From contig OMXS01000001.1 in assembly GCA_900315095.1 (NCBI GenBank), forward strand, positions 62,001 through 126,000: a stretch of DNA of 64,000 nucleotides. Reading direction: 5' to 3'. The translations under genes were made by a program, and so were the position numbers. This stretch comes from an uncultured Prevotellaceae bacterium. GTDB lineage: Bacteria > Bacteroidota > Bacteroidia > Bacteroidales > Bacteroidaceae. The notes beneath the pieces were generated by a model that worked only from the letters and a program-made list of their open reading frames with translations, searched no databases and was not told where the DNA came from. Within the stretch, counting starts at the first letter, position 1, and every line of letters begins with the position of its first letter. Below are positions 9,336 to 18,248 of this stretch, piece after piece.

Positions 9336-9947
9336 CTACTCTGGTGTCAACGGAATAGCCATTTCGCCAGAAGGATACTCTGACAGATAGACGCACTCTG
9401 CAAGTCCCTGAGTGCTCCATATCTTTGCATAGTTGTCGCCAAACAGTTTGTTCGTGGAGTCGCGCAACTGCATAGCGCCGCTCAATGTGGCATAACAATT
9501 AAGACAAATCTTATAAACTGTCTTTCCGCCTTCTATGTCCTTATATACCGGAGAACCATCGAAGGCATCGGGACAATTATAGAAGAACTGCTTCACCTCG
9601 GCCATTGAGTTGCATGTGGAGATAACAACATAATGAACAGTGGGCAGTCCGCTAATCTTAACTGGCTTGCTGCTCAACGTTACGTACTTGCTGTGCACAT
9701 AGCCAACAACATTGTCCACGCGAACCTTCCACCATGTGCCTTTGCTGCTGAGCAACACAGCACCCTTGCGATTGGTGGCAAGTACGCCGATTATCTTTGA
9801 ACTGGCATTGGGCGTCTTCCTTACATTCACAAAACCATCGGTAGAAATTGAATACACCAGTTTTCTCCCCGCTTGCTGCTCCATGCTCCATCCGTTAAGG
9901 CAGAAGACCGTCATGAGGAGCGTCAGAAGAATCGTTTTTGTTTTCAT
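9336..9947 (-). CDS. Secreted bacterial SH3 domain protein
   Basis: A 203-residue exported protein. A signal peptide spans about residues 1-21. An SH3b domain follows at about 32-92, with the typical core VNVRKTPNASSKIIGVL and WWKVRVDNVVGYVHSKYV. The C-terminal part (about 103-195) alternates like a SPOR domain (HYVVISTCNSMAEVKQFF...VYKICLNCYATLSGAMQL) with three Cys. SH3b domains usually bind peptidoglycan peptides, so a wall-associated periplasmic role is plausible. It converges with the Pif1-like helicase and is driven by a perfect promoter at 9986-10016. Confidence 0.78.
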   Translation of the reverse strand: MKTKTILLTLLMTVFCLNGWSMEQQAGRKLVYSISTDGFVNVRKTPNASSKIIGVLATNRKGAVLLSSKGTWWKVRVDNVVGYVHSKYVTLSSKPVKISGLPTVHYVVISTCNSMAEVKQFFYNCPDAFDGSPVYKDIEGGKTVYKICLNCYATLSGAMQLRDSTNKLFGDNYAKIWSTQGLAECVYLSEYPSGEMAIPLTPE

Positions 9948-9985
9948 AAGTTTCTTAGTTTTTGTTCAAATTGTATTTATTGGTG

Positions 9986-10016
9986 CAAATATAAAACAAT
10001 AATCTGAATGTCCAAA
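9986..10016 (-). promoter_or_regulatory. Promoter of the SH3 domain gene
   Basis: Minus-strand TTTG (10013-10016), a 19-bp spacer and TATATTTG (9986-9993). It is divergent from the BASS promoter only about 30 bp away. Confidence 0.78.
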
Positions 10017-10046
10017 ACAAAAAAGTAGATTTTTCGTTGTGTTTCT

Positions 10047-10077
10047 TTTGTTCGGCATTTGTTTTTAAGTACCTTTG
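10047..10077 (+). promoter_or_regulatory. Promoter of the BASS transporter gene, close to the start codon
   Basis: TTTG at 10047-10050, a 19-bp spacer and TACCTTTG at 10070-10077. Only seven bases separate the -7 element from the ATG at 10085, so the transcript should begin at or next to the start codon. This also rules out the longer upstream reading frame from 10037. Confidence 0.8.
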
Positions 10078-10084
10078 CACCTGT

Positions 10085-11011
10085 ATGAAGAAGATATGCG
10101 ATTTCATAGCCCGATGGATGGGGCTTATAGTACTGCTCGCAGCAGTTTTTGCCTATCTGGTGCCTGCGCCGCTGAAGGCCATCGACACTTGGTTTATCAA
10201 CCCCCTTCTCGGAATGATAATGTTCGGCATGGGACTCACACTCTCTGCCAAGGATTTCCACATTGTTTTCAGCCGTCCTAAGGACGTGCTGCTGGGCTGT
10301 CTGGCACAGTTCACCATCATGCCTGCGATGGCTTGGCTGCTCACAAAGGCTTTCTCGCTGCCTGAAGAACTGGCACTCGGCGTGATACTTGTGGGCTGTT
10401 GCCCTGGAGGAACTGCCTCGAATGTCATCACTTTCCTTGCAAAGGGCGACCTCGCGCTGAGCGTCGGCATGACGGCATGCTCCACTTTGCTGGCTCCGTT
10501 GCTCACTCCGCTGCTGGTATGGCTGCTCGCTGGCACTATGGTTAATGTCGATACCGTTGGCATGTTGCTAAGCATCGTCTATGTAGTCATAGCACCAATC
10601 ATAGGAGGTCTGCTCTTCCAGCATTTCCTTCCTGAACTTACGAAGAAGGCTGTGGCATACCTGCCCGCCTTCTCCACGCTGATGATTGCGCTTGTTGCCA
10701 GCATCGTGGTGGGCCATAGCGCAGAAAAACTTACCGCTGGCGGTATTATCGTCATTCTCGTTGTGATGCTCCACAACCTCAGCGGTTATGCCTTAGGCTA
10801 CAGCATCGGCTGGCTGCTGCACCTGCCAATGAAGAAACGCACCGCTATAAGCATCGAGGTGGGAATGCAGAACTCTGGTCTCGCCGCATCACTTGCCGTG
10901 CTTCACTTTGCCGCCTTCCCTCTCGCAACCATCCCGGGAGCCATCTTTAGCGTGTGGCACAACATCAGCGGTGCCCTCATGGCTAAACTCTACAACAGAT
11001 ACAACAAATAA
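10085..11011 (+). CDS. Bile acid:sodium symporter (BASS) family transporter
   Basis: A 308-residue inner-membrane protein with about ten hydrophobic helices. It shows both BASS crossing-region signatures: GCCPGGTASNVITFLAKGD near residue 102 and EVGMQNSGLAASLA near 258. Distantly related members move pantoate, organic acids or sulfate conjugates, so 'bile acid' should not be taken as the substrate. The ATG at 10085 was chosen because the promoter sits immediately upstream. The stop is 19 bp before a GH127 arabinofuranosidase, suggesting an operon in which the transporter may import a product of glycan breakdown (inference). Confidence 0.88.
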   Translation: MKKICDFIARWMGLIVLLAAVFAYLVPAPLKAIDTWFINPLLGMIMFGMGLTLSAKDFHIVFSRPKDVLLGCLAQFTIMPAMAWLLTKAFSLPEELALGVILVGCCPGGTASNVITFLAKGDLALSVGMTACSTLLAPLLTPLLVWLLAGTMVNVDTVGMLLSIVYVVIAPIIGGLLFQHFLPELTKKAVAYLPAFSTLMIALVASIVVGHSAEKLTAGGIIVILVVMLHNLSGYALGYSIGWLLHLPMKKRTAISIEVGMQNSGLAASLAVLHFAAFPLATIPGAIFSVWHNISGALMAKLYNRYNK

Positions 11012-11030
11012 CATTAACGCTATATAACCT

Positions 11031-13082
11031 ATGAAAAAACTATTTTCTGCAATTATCGTGATTGCCGCAGCAACTTTGTCAGCGACTGCTCAAGGACAAC
11101 AGGGAAGCGGATATCCCATCGGTCAGGTCCCCTTTACATCGGTGAAACTTCAACAGGGCACGTTCTGGGGACAGCGACTGCAGGCAGCGCGCGATGTCAC
11201 CGTGCCGCTGGCATTCAGCAAATGCGAGAGCGAAGGAAGATACAAGAACTTCGTGCAATGCCAAAACCCAAGTCCTGACTATCCACCTTCAGGCTTTTCG
11301 TTCGACGACACCGATGTTTATAAGACCATAGAGGGCGCAAGTTATCTGCTGCAAACATTCCCTGACAAGAAACTGAAGTTATATATCGACTCGGTGCTCA
11401 ACTTCGTAGGCAAGGCTCAAGAACCCGACGGATACCTCTATACACCACGAACTATGAACCCATGGCATCCGCATAGCTGGGCAGGAGAGAAACGTTGGGT
11501 CAGCGAAGAAGTTCTCAGCCATGAGTTATATAACCTCGGTCATATGGTAGATGCTGCTTGCGCACACTATCAGGCCACTGGTTCGCGACAGTTCCTCGAC
11601 ATCGCCAAGAGATATGCCGATTGCGTGGTGCGCGAGGTAGGACCGCGAGATGGCCAGGCATGTGTCGTTCCCGGTCATCAGATTGCCGAGATGGCACTAG
11701 CACGTCTCTATGTGCTTACCGGCGAGAAGAAATACCTCGACGAGGCAAAATTCCTGCTCGACTATCGTGGCAAGACAACTATAAAGAATATCTATTCGCA
11801 AAGCCACAAGCCAGTGGTAGAGCAGACCGAGGCGTGGGGACACGCTGTAAGGGCTGGGTATATGTATGCCGGCATGGCTGATGTTGCTGCGCTGACTGGC
11901 GACTCGGCATACCTGCGCGCCATCGATGCCATAACGGAGAATATCATAAGCAAAAAGTATTATATCACTGGAGGTGTCGGTGCACGTCACGACGGCGAGG
12001 CATTCGGTGCCGACTATGAGTTACCCAATCTCACAGCATACAACGAGACATGTGCCGCCATTTCTATGGTTTATCTCTTCCAACGCATGTTCCTGCTACA
12101 TGGTGACTCAAAGTATATCGACTGTCTGGAACGTACCTTATATAACGGAGTCATCAGCGGAATGTCTATGGACGGAGGAAAGTTCTTCTATCCCAACCCT
12201 CTGTCAAGCGACGGAAAGTACAAGTTCAATGCCGATGGCAACACCACACGACAGCCTTGGTTTGGATGCGCATGCTGCCCGAGCAACCTGTGCCGCTTCA
12301 TTCCTTCAGTACCAGGATACATTTATGCTGTAAAGGACAACAGCATCTATGTAAACCTCTTCGCCGGAAATACTGCCAACATACAAGTGGGCGGTAAAGA
12401 TGTGCAGATAGAACAACAGACCAGCTATCCATGGGAAGGTGACATTACCATTAAGATACTTAAGAACAAAGCCGATGCCTTTGATATGGCTATCCGTGTA
12501 CCAGGATGGCTCACAAGTCCCGTACCCTCCGACCTCTACCGTTTCTCCGACAACAGTGGTGATAACGACGTTGCCAACGGCTATTACATAACAGTAAACG
12601 GCCAGACAGTACAGGGAAACATGGAGAAAGGATATTTCGTGATAAAAAGACAATGGAAGAAAGGCGACGTCATCAACGTCCACTTCGACATGCCCGCACG
12701 CACCGTTATGGCAAACGACAAGGTTACTGACGACCGCGGATGTGTCGCCATCGAGCGCGGACCACTTGTTTATTGCGCCGAGTGGGCAGACAACAAAGGC
12801 ACCGATGTTCACCACCTGCTGATGCCACAAAACCCATTGTTCGACATTGAGGATGACAAGACGATAGAGAACACCGAGTGTCAGATAGCCAACTCTCAGG
12901 CAAAGCGTTTCAACGTCACAGCATTGAAGACAAATGCCACCGAGGTTTCGCTTAACAACGACGGCACTATCTCCCAACGCCAAACAACAGTCACCTTGAT
13001 CCCCTACTACGCATGGAACCATCGCGGAGCAGGTAAAATGGACGTCTGGTTTGCCAACTCCCTGCGAGGACTCGATGACTAA
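11031..13082 (+). CDS. GH127 beta-L-arabinofuranosidase
   Basis: A 683-residue secreted glycoside hydrolase (DUF1680 family). The signal peptide spans residues 1-20. An (alpha/alpha)6 catalytic barrel is followed by beta-sandwich domains. In GH127 enzymes the zinc-cysteine active site uses one Glu and three Cys. Here they appear as Glu339 and Cys341 (YNETC) and Cys415-Cys416 (ACCPSN), close to the numbering of the Bifidobacterium enzyme HypBA1. Substrates of the family are beta-L-Araf residues of hydroxyproline-rich glycoproteins or rhamnogalacturonan II. It is co-transcribed with the BASS transporter and points to use of plant cell walls. Confidence 0.9.
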   Translation: MKKLFSAIIVIAAATLSATAQGQQGSGYPIGQVPFTSVKLQQGTFWGQRLQAARDVTVPLAFSKCESEGRYKNFVQCQNPSPDYPPSGFSFDDTDVYKTIEGASYLLQTFPDKKLKLYIDSVLNFVGKAQEPDGYLYTPRTMNPWHPHSWAGEKRWVSEEVLSHELYNLGHMVDAACAHYQATGSRQFLDIAKRYADCVVREVGPRDGQACVVPGHQIAEMALARLYVLTGEKKYLDEAKFLLDYRGKTTIKNIYSQSHKPVVEQTEAWGHAVRAGYMYAGMADVAALTGDSAYLRAIDAITENIISKKYYITGGVGARHDGEAFGADYELPNLTAYNETCAAISMVYLFQRMFLLHGDSKYIDCLERTLYNGVISGMSMDGGKFFYPNPLSSDGKYKFNADGNTTRQPWFGCACCPSNLCRFIPSVPGYIYAVKDNSIYVNLFAGNTANIQVGGKDVQIEQQTSYPWEGDITIKILKNKADAFDMAIRVPGWLTSPVPSDLYRFSDNSGDNDVANGYYITVNGQTVQGNMEKGYFVIKRQWKKGDVINVHFDMPARTVMANDKVTDDRGCVAIERGPLVYCAEWADNKGTDVHHLLMPQNPLFDIEDDKTIENTECQIANSQAKRFNVTALKTNATEVSLNNDGTISQRQTTVTLIPYYAWNHRGAGKMDVWFANSLRGLDD

Positions 13083-13168
13083 TCACTAACGCTGAGAGGT
13101 GAGTGCTGGTCATATAATATAGGGAACTATACCCTTCATATTTCTTCTTTATTATAGACTGTCAGCAT

Positions 13169-15772
13169 TTGGAGTTATATATTATCATTTTTCTAGATGT
13201 AGCTATTGTATTAGGCGTCATTTTTACAATAGTACGTTTCCGGCTCAAACATAAGTCGGAGTGGATAGAGTCTGAATTGTCGAAGATAAAAACAAGTAAA
13301 AGCACAAAAGAAATCGATGCATTAGCAAAGCAAAATACGGATTTTTCCACCGATATCATCACCGATATAGAAAACTCTTTCCCTAACCATTTCATAACAG
13401 CAGAAGAAGAACAATCTTTTTCAAAGAAATACGAAGAAATTTTCAAAGAAATAAGTTCTCTTATATCAAAGTTACGATTGTTCTATGTAACCCCAACAGA
13501 AAGAATAACTAAATTTGTTGATGACTTCAATAACATCCATGATGCTGTAGCAAGGCATAACGAAACCGTTACAAATAAAACACTTTCTGATAATAAAGAT
13601 TTCTTTGACAACTGCTTAAAATATCCATTAGATGAACAACAGAGAAGAGCTATTGTCTCTGAAGAGAATAACTGTCTTGTTGTCAGCAGTGCCGGAAGTG
13701 GAAAAACTTCCTCTATTGTAGGCAAAGTAAAATATCTAACCGAAATAAAGAAAGTAGACCCAACAAGAATTCTTCTCATTAGTTATACTAATAAAGCAGC
13801 CGCAGAACTTACAGACAGGATGAACATTGCTAAACTTCGTGGTTACACATTCCATAAGTTGGCAATGGATTTGATTGGAAAAGTGACAGGAAATAAACCC
13901 TCCATCTGTGAAAATACCGACACTCTTTTTGTTCAGATATACAAGAATTTGCAAGAGAATCCTAGCTTTAAAAAAAGCATCCTTACTTATTTTGTAGATT
14001 ATCCATTAAAAGAAGAAGATTGGGAAAAGAAAAAGAAAAAAAGAAGAGACAAATTATCAGAAGAAAAGAATGTTAGATTGAAAGCCATTCTTCCAGACAT
14101 GGACGGCAATGTCGTATTTGTAAAGAGTGAACAAGAACAAAGACTATGCTTTGTTCTGTCTTCTTTGGGCGTTAACTTTAGATATGAAGAACCCTATGAA
14201 TTTAAGGTGGCAGATGAAACACATTCACAGTATAGACCCGATTTTTCTATACATTTTACAAAAAACGGGAAACCTCAAAGAATATATCTTGAGCATTTTG
14301 GTGTTGACGAACACGGATTAGTGCCTGCATGGTTTGCTAAAGATAAGAACATTAGTTACGAGGAAGCTAATAAAAAATACAATGATGGTATCACATGGAA
14401 GAAAGAAGCCCATGCAAAATATGGGACAAAAATGATTGCAACCAACAGCGCAGACTTTAGTTTCTTTGACATTAGAGAAAAGATGAAAGAACTGCTTTGC
14501 CAAGCGGGCGTGCCCATTGTTGAAAAAACAGAAGAAGAGCTATATGATTTAATAATTCCCAAGGATAGCAAAAAGGAAAAAACTATAATACGTCTTATTG
14601 CCACATTCATCGCTTTATTGAAATCTAGTTGTAAGAGAATTGATGAAATAACTTCAAAAGCATATGCAGCAGACGACAAAAGAAGTGTATTTATTATAAA
14701 AGAAATATTCGAGCCTGTTTATAATTTATATGTTGAAGAATTAAAAACAAGGCACCAAATAGATTTTACGGACGCTATTATAAAAGCAACAGAACTGTGC
14801 AATTCATATCATCCATTAGAATATGATTACATAATCGTTGATGAGTTTCAAGACATTTCAATTGACAGGTACAAATTTCTAAAAGCATTGAGGGGAACAA
14901 AACCTGCTAAACTCTTCTGCGTTGGAGATGATTGGCAATCTATTTATAGGTTTTCTGGGAGCGACATGGCTCTATTTAACCATTTCTCTGATTTCTTTGG
15001 ACCTACAGATATCAAAAAAATAGAAAACACCTATAGATTCGGAGAACCTCTAGTAAGTCTTTCTTCAAAATTTATTCTTAGAAATGACGCACAAATAAAG
15101 AAATCAATACGCCCATACAACAATGATGTAAAGACCGAAATATTCTTTAAATCCTATGAAAGACAAACATTCTGTGATGAAATAGATAGTATCATTAAGA
15201 ACATTCCGAATGACAAGTCCATATTCCTTTTGGGGAGATATTCATTTGACGATTACTATCTATCATTCAAATACAAATGTATAAAAGACGGCAACCGTTT
15301 CTATTATAACATTTGTGGTAGAAGAATTGAATTTCTCACTGTACACAAATCAAAAGGTCTTGAAGCTGATTATGTAATTCTTTTGCAATGCAACAAGGAT
15401 ATCTTTGGATTTCCTTCACAAATGAGTGATGACCCAATACTGAATTATGTTTTGACCCAAAGTGACAATTTCCCATTTGGGGAGGAACGGAGATTATTCT
15501 ATGTTGCTATGACACGCGCAAAAATCTCGACTATAGTTCTTTATGACAAAAGATTCCCCTCTGTATTTGTGGACGAGTTCCTACATCCAGAAAAAGTAAC
15601 GGAGAAAAGTTATATGAAACATCCTAATGCCCAAAAGAAATGGACACGCGGAGAAGAGGCCTATTTGATTAAATTACATAGTAGTGGAAAGAGCATAAAA
15701 TTCATTTCACAAAAAATGGGAAGAAGCCAAACATCGATAATTATGAGATTAGGAAAACTGGGTATTGATTAA
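13169..15772 (+). CDS. Membrane-anchored SF1 (UvrD/helicase IV-like) helicase with nuclease-like insert and Myb/SANT-like tail
   Basis: An 867-residue protein encoded in DNA clearly more AT-rich than its neighbours. Residues 2-24 form a hydrophobic helix. Walker A (SSAGSGKTS) is near 175, IIVDEFQD near 555, the GDDWQSIYRF motif follows, then LTVHKSKGLEADYVIL and RRLFYVAMTRAK. Between the helicase motifs is YRPDF (about 356) followed by YLEHFG (about 373), a PD-(D/E)xK-like pattern also seen in helicase IV relatives. The last 45 residues (WTRGEEAYLIKLHSSGKS...MGRSQTSIIMRLGKL) resemble a Myb/SANT or GcrA-like DNA-binding helix set. The frame has no ATG upstream; TTG at 13169 is the best start. 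A repair or defence role is possible but unproven. Confidence 0.8.
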   Translation: MELYIIIFLDVAIVLGVIFTIVRFRLKHKSEWIESELSKIKTSKSTKEIDALAKQNTDFSTDIITDIENSFPNHFITAEEEQSFSKKYEEIFKEISSLISKLRLFYVTPTERITKFVDDFNNIHDAVARHNETVTNKTLSDNKDFFDNCLKYPLDEQQRRAIVSEENNCLVVSSAGSGKTSSIVGKVKYLTEIKKVDPTRILLISYTNKAAAELTDRMNIAKLRGYTFHKLAMDLIGKVTGNKPSICENTDTLFVQIYKNLQENPSFKKSILTYFVDYPLKEEDWEKKKKKRRDKLSEEKNVRLKAILPDMDGNVVFVKSEQEQRLCFVLSSLGVNFRYEEPYEFKVADETHSQYRPDFSIHFTKNGKPQRIYLEHFGVDEHGLVPAWFAKDKNISYEEANKKYNDGITWKKEAHAKYGTKMIATNSADFSFFDIREKMKELLCQAGVPIVEKTEEELYDLIIPKDSKKEKTIIRLIATFIALLKSSCKRIDEITSKAYAADDKRSVFIIKEIFEPVYNLYVEELKTRHQIDFTDAIIKATELCNSYHPLEYDYIIVDEFQDISIDRYKFLKALRGTKPAKLFCVGDDWQSIYRFSGSDMALFNHFSDFFGPTDIKKIENTYRFGEPLVSLSSKFILRNDAQIKKSIRPYNNDVKTEIFFKSYERQTFCDEIDSIIKNIPNDKSIFLLGRYSFDDYYLSFKYKCIKDGNRFYYNICGRRIEFLTVHKSKGLEADYVILLQCNKDIFGFPSQMSDDPILNYVLTQSDNFPFGEERRLFYVAMTRAKISTIVLYDKRFPSVFVDEFLHPEKVTEKSYMKHPNAQKKWTRGEEAYLIKLHSSGKSIKFISQKMGRSQTSIIMRLGKLGID

Positions 15773-16235
15773 ATACTTTTTTACTCCCATATATAATCAT
15801 CAATGGAAAAATAGACTTGAAAGGAAAATATCATGACTACCGAGCTCATTACCTTTCGCCTCTCCAGATGCCACAAGTGGTTTCTCACTTGTATATAAAC
15901 CGCATCTCATTAAGCGTCTAGTGGCTTCTCATTTACCTATCATTCGCTCCCCTCTTTCATAAAAAAACACGAAATTGAAAAAAGACCTCCCCACCTCACT
16001 TTTTCTGAATTCTTTATTTTTCAGCATATCTTTCTCTCCGCTTGCCTTGTAGATAAAAGAAGTTAGAAGAAGATAGTGGGAGATAAAAGGCGTTAGTTTT
16101 GCTGCAAGGAAACCGCACACAAAGTGTTGTCATCTATCTCCACCGATGATAGCGGCATATCTCCCTTAATCTTCATTTGGTATGTAGTTACAGTTTGTTT
16201 TAAAATACAACTGTCTCTACCAATTCCATCATTTG
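15773..16235. other. AT-rich gap downstream of the helicase gene
   Basis: No convincing gene is present. The stretch contains short imperfect repeats (AGTGGTTTCTCACTTG near 15877 and AGTGGCTTCTCATTTA near 15919) and copy 2 of the GGAGATA hairpin element. Composition changes from AT-rich to more balanced near 16200. Confidence 0.6.
16040..16170. repeat. Hairpin-forming intergenic element, copy 2
   Basis: GGAGATAAAAGGCGTTAG (about 16090) faces GTGTTGTCATCTATCTCC (about 16125). The adjacent CACCGATGATAGCGGCATATCTCC matches, in inverse orientation, the GATAGCGGTGGAGATA part of copy 1 near 7114, so the copies share ancestry. Confidence 0.65.
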
Positions 16236-16382
16236 ATGGAAGCCTCGTTCCTGCTCAGCACAACGTCACTCAGCATCGCACAGATTGCCGACCGTCTCCA
16301 TTTCGCTGACACCCCGTCGTTCAGCAAGTTTTTCTCACGTCTGAAGGGGCTGTCGCCGAGGGAATACCGAAAGAAGTCATAG
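16236..16382 (+). pseudogene. Remnant of an AraC-family regulator (C-terminal HTH only)
   Basis: An open stretch of 48 codons translates to the end of an AraC/XylS DNA-binding domain: LLSTTSLSIAQIADRLHF, then DTPSFSKFFSRLKG and LSPREYRKKS before TAG at 16380. This matches the second helix-turn-helix consensus. The frame is closed by a stop at 16185, and no sensor or first HTH part remains nearby. It is therefore a decayed fragment rather than a working gene. The start shown (ATG 16236) is only the first Met of the fragment. Confidence 0.78.
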
Positions 16383-16454
16383 CTACTGGCCTAGGTAATA
16401 ATTAAGAAAAAATCTTATAATTATTCCTATTATTCTAATTTCTTTCTTTTTCTT

Positions 16455-16485
16455 TTTGTATTGTCTCCAATTTCCACTATCTTTG
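16455..16485 (+). promoter_or_regulatory. Promoter of the succinate:acetate CoA-transferase gene
   Basis: TTTG at 16455-16458, a 19-bp spacer and TATCTTTG at 16478-16485, 26 bp before the ATG. Match to consensus is exact, fitting a highly expressed fermentation gene. Confidence 0.82.
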
Positions 16486-16511
16486 CACACAAATTATAAC
16501 TTAAACTTATT

Positions 16512-18017
16512 ATGGCATATACACGTATCACAGCAGCCGAAGCTGCTGCCCTGATTAAAAACAACGAGAACATCGCCCTTAGCGGATTCACTCCAGCAGG
16601 TGTGGCTAAGGCAGTAACCAAGGAGCTGGCCAAGATTGCAGTGGCTGAACACGAAGCTGGACGCGAGTTCAAGGTAGGCATCTTCACAGGTGCCAGCACC
16701 GGACAGTCTACCGACGGCGACCTGGCTAACGCACAGGCCATCAAGTATCGTGCTCCTTACACGACAAACCCCGATTTCCGCAAACACGTGAACTTGGGCG
16801 AAATCCCTTACAATGACTTGCATCTGAGCCACATGGCACAGGAACTGCGTTACGGCTTCTACGGCGAAGTGGACTGGGCTATCCTCGAGGTTTGCGACAT
16901 CGAGGAAGTAGGCGACGACTATCATGTATATCTGACAGCTGCAGGCGGTATCTCACCCACGGCAGCCCGTCTGGCCAAGAAGGTGATTCTGGAACTTAAC
17001 TCGTTCCACAGCCCTGATGCCAAGTACATCCACGATGTATATGAGCCATTGGATCCTCCTTACCGCAAGCCTATCCCAATCTTTAACGTCAGCGACCGCA
17101 TTGGTGTACCATACGTTTCCATACCGAAGTCAAAAGTGGTGGGCGTTGTGGAATGCAACATCCCCGACGAGGCTCGTGCCTTCAAGGACAGCGACCCTGT
17201 GACCAACCGCATCGGTTACCTGACAGCCGAGTTCCTTGTGGATGAGCTTCATGCTGGTCGTATGCCTAAGGAGTTCCTGCCTTTGCAGAGCGGTGTAGGC
17301 TCAACGGCCAACGCTATCCTCGGTGCTCTGGGCGAAGACAAGCACGTTCCCGACTTCAATATCTATACCGAGGTGCTGCAGGATTCCGTTGTAGGCATGA
17401 TGATGAACGGTCGTGTGAAAGACGCTTCAGCCTGCTCACTTACTGTCTCTAACGCATGTCTGAAACAGGTTTACGATAACATGGATTACTTCAAGAACCA
17501 CCTGACGCTACGTCAGAGTGAGATCTCTAACCATCCGGCTATCATCCGCCGTCTGGGTGTCATTGCCATCAACACCGCCATCGAGGTGGACATCTACGGT
17601 AATGCAAACTCAACGCACATCAGCGGCACGAAGATGATGAACGGTATTGGCGGCTCGGGCGACTTCATCCGCAACGCCTACCTCTCCATCTTCACCTGTC
17701 CGTCAATGGCTAAGGGCGGCCTCATCTCGAGCGTGGTTCCTTTCGTGACACACCAGGATTCATCGGAGCACGACGTGAACGTCATCGTAACCGAGCAGGG
17801 TGTTGCCGACCTACGTGGCAAGAGCCCTATGCAGCGTGCACAGACCATCATCGAGAATTGTGCACATCCAGATTACAAGCAGTTGCTTTGGGATTACCTG
17901 AAACTGGGAACAGGCGGACACACACGCCATTGTCTCACCGCTGCGTTCGCTATGCACGACACTTTGGCACGCAAGGGCGACATGCGACTCACCGACTTTG
18001 CTGAATATGTGAAGTAA
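16512..18017 (+). CDS. Succinate:acetate CoA-transferase (acetyl-CoA hydrolase/transferase family)
   Basis: A 501-residue cytoplasmic enzyme of CoA-transferase class I. It moves CoA between succinyl-CoA and acetate, or hydrolyses acyl-CoA, which is central to succinate/acetate/propionate fermentation in Bacteroidales. The catalytic glutamate is Glu287 in IYTEVLQDS. The CoA-binding glycine-rich loops SGVGSTANAIL and NGIGGSGDFIRNAYLS are intact, as is VTEQGVADLRGKS near the C-terminus. Length matches the Cat1/SucC-like family. It is monocistronic, with a consensus promoter and a strong terminator. 4-hydroxybutyrate CoA-transferase is a related alternative. Confidence 0.88.
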   Translation: MAYTRITAAEAAALIKNNENIALSGFTPAGVAKAVTKELAKIAVAEHEAGREFKVGIFTGASTGQSTDGDLANAQAIKYRAPYTTNPDFRKHVNLGEIPYNDLHLSHMAQELRYGFYGEVDWAILEVCDIEEVGDDYHVYLTAAGGISPTAARLAKKVILELNSFHSPDAKYIHDVYEPLDPPYRKPIPIFNVSDRIGVPYVSIPKSKVVGVVECNIPDEARAFKDSDPVTNRIGYLTAEFLVDELHAGRMPKEFLPLQSGVGSTANAILGALGEDKHVPDFNIYTEVLQDSVVGMMMNGRVKDASACSLTVSNACLKQVYDNMDYFKNHLTLRQSEISNHPAIIRRLGVIAINTAIEVDIYGNANSTHISGTKMMNGIGGSGDFIRNAYLSIFTCPSMAKGGLISSVVPFVTHQDSSEHDVNVIVTEQGVADLRGKSPMQRAQTIIENCAHPDYKQLLWDYLKLGTGGHTRHCLTAAFAMHDTLARKGDMRLTDFAEYVK

Positions 18018-18059
18018 TCTCTGCCGAACAAAAGGGCAAAATACACTTTATCATATATT

Positions 18060-18096
18060 AAAAGGACATAGGAATCCGTTCCCTATGTCCTTTTTT
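18060..18096 (+). terminator. Intrinsic terminator after the CoA-transferase gene
   Basis: A 12-bp perfect stem AAAGGACATAGG / CCTATGTCCTTT (18061-18072 with 18082-18093), a 9-base loop and a following T run. Confidence 0.9.
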
Positions 18097-18190
18097 ATGT
18101 TGTCAGAATCAGCCTTTTCGCTTGCCAAACATAGACTTTGAAAATGCCACTAGTAACTATCGGTTTTTCAATAGTATACAAGTGACTTAA

Positions 18191-18229
18191 CAATGTTATT
18201 AACTTTGTTCAACAAAGTTAATAACATTG
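18191..18229. repeat. Perfect 39-bp palindrome related to the dispersed AACAAAGTT repeat
   Basis: Two perfect 19-base arms (CAATGTTATTAACTTTGTT and its complement) are separated by one base. The arm contains the TTATTAACTTTGTT block that builds the core of the repeats at 6.0 and 42.6 kb. It sits 20 bp beyond the 3' end of the lipoprotein gene at 18249 and may serve as its terminator. Confidence 0.85.
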
Positions 18230-18248
18230 TCTCGCCATTAGATACATC

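Noticed and set aside
10037-10084. Upstream extension of the BASS protein (start near 10037)
   Set aside because: The promoter lies inside this stretch, and the extra residues (Cys/Phe-rich) are not family sequence.
12306-13022. A 238-codon minus-strand frame opposite GH127
   Set aside because: Shadow of the arabinofuranosidase gene; Val/Cys-rich translation typical of antisense frames.
15773-16500. tRNA or integrase attachment site near the AT-rich helicase
   Set aside because: No cloverleaf, integrase or direct-repeat pair was found, so an integrated element boundary cannot be shown.
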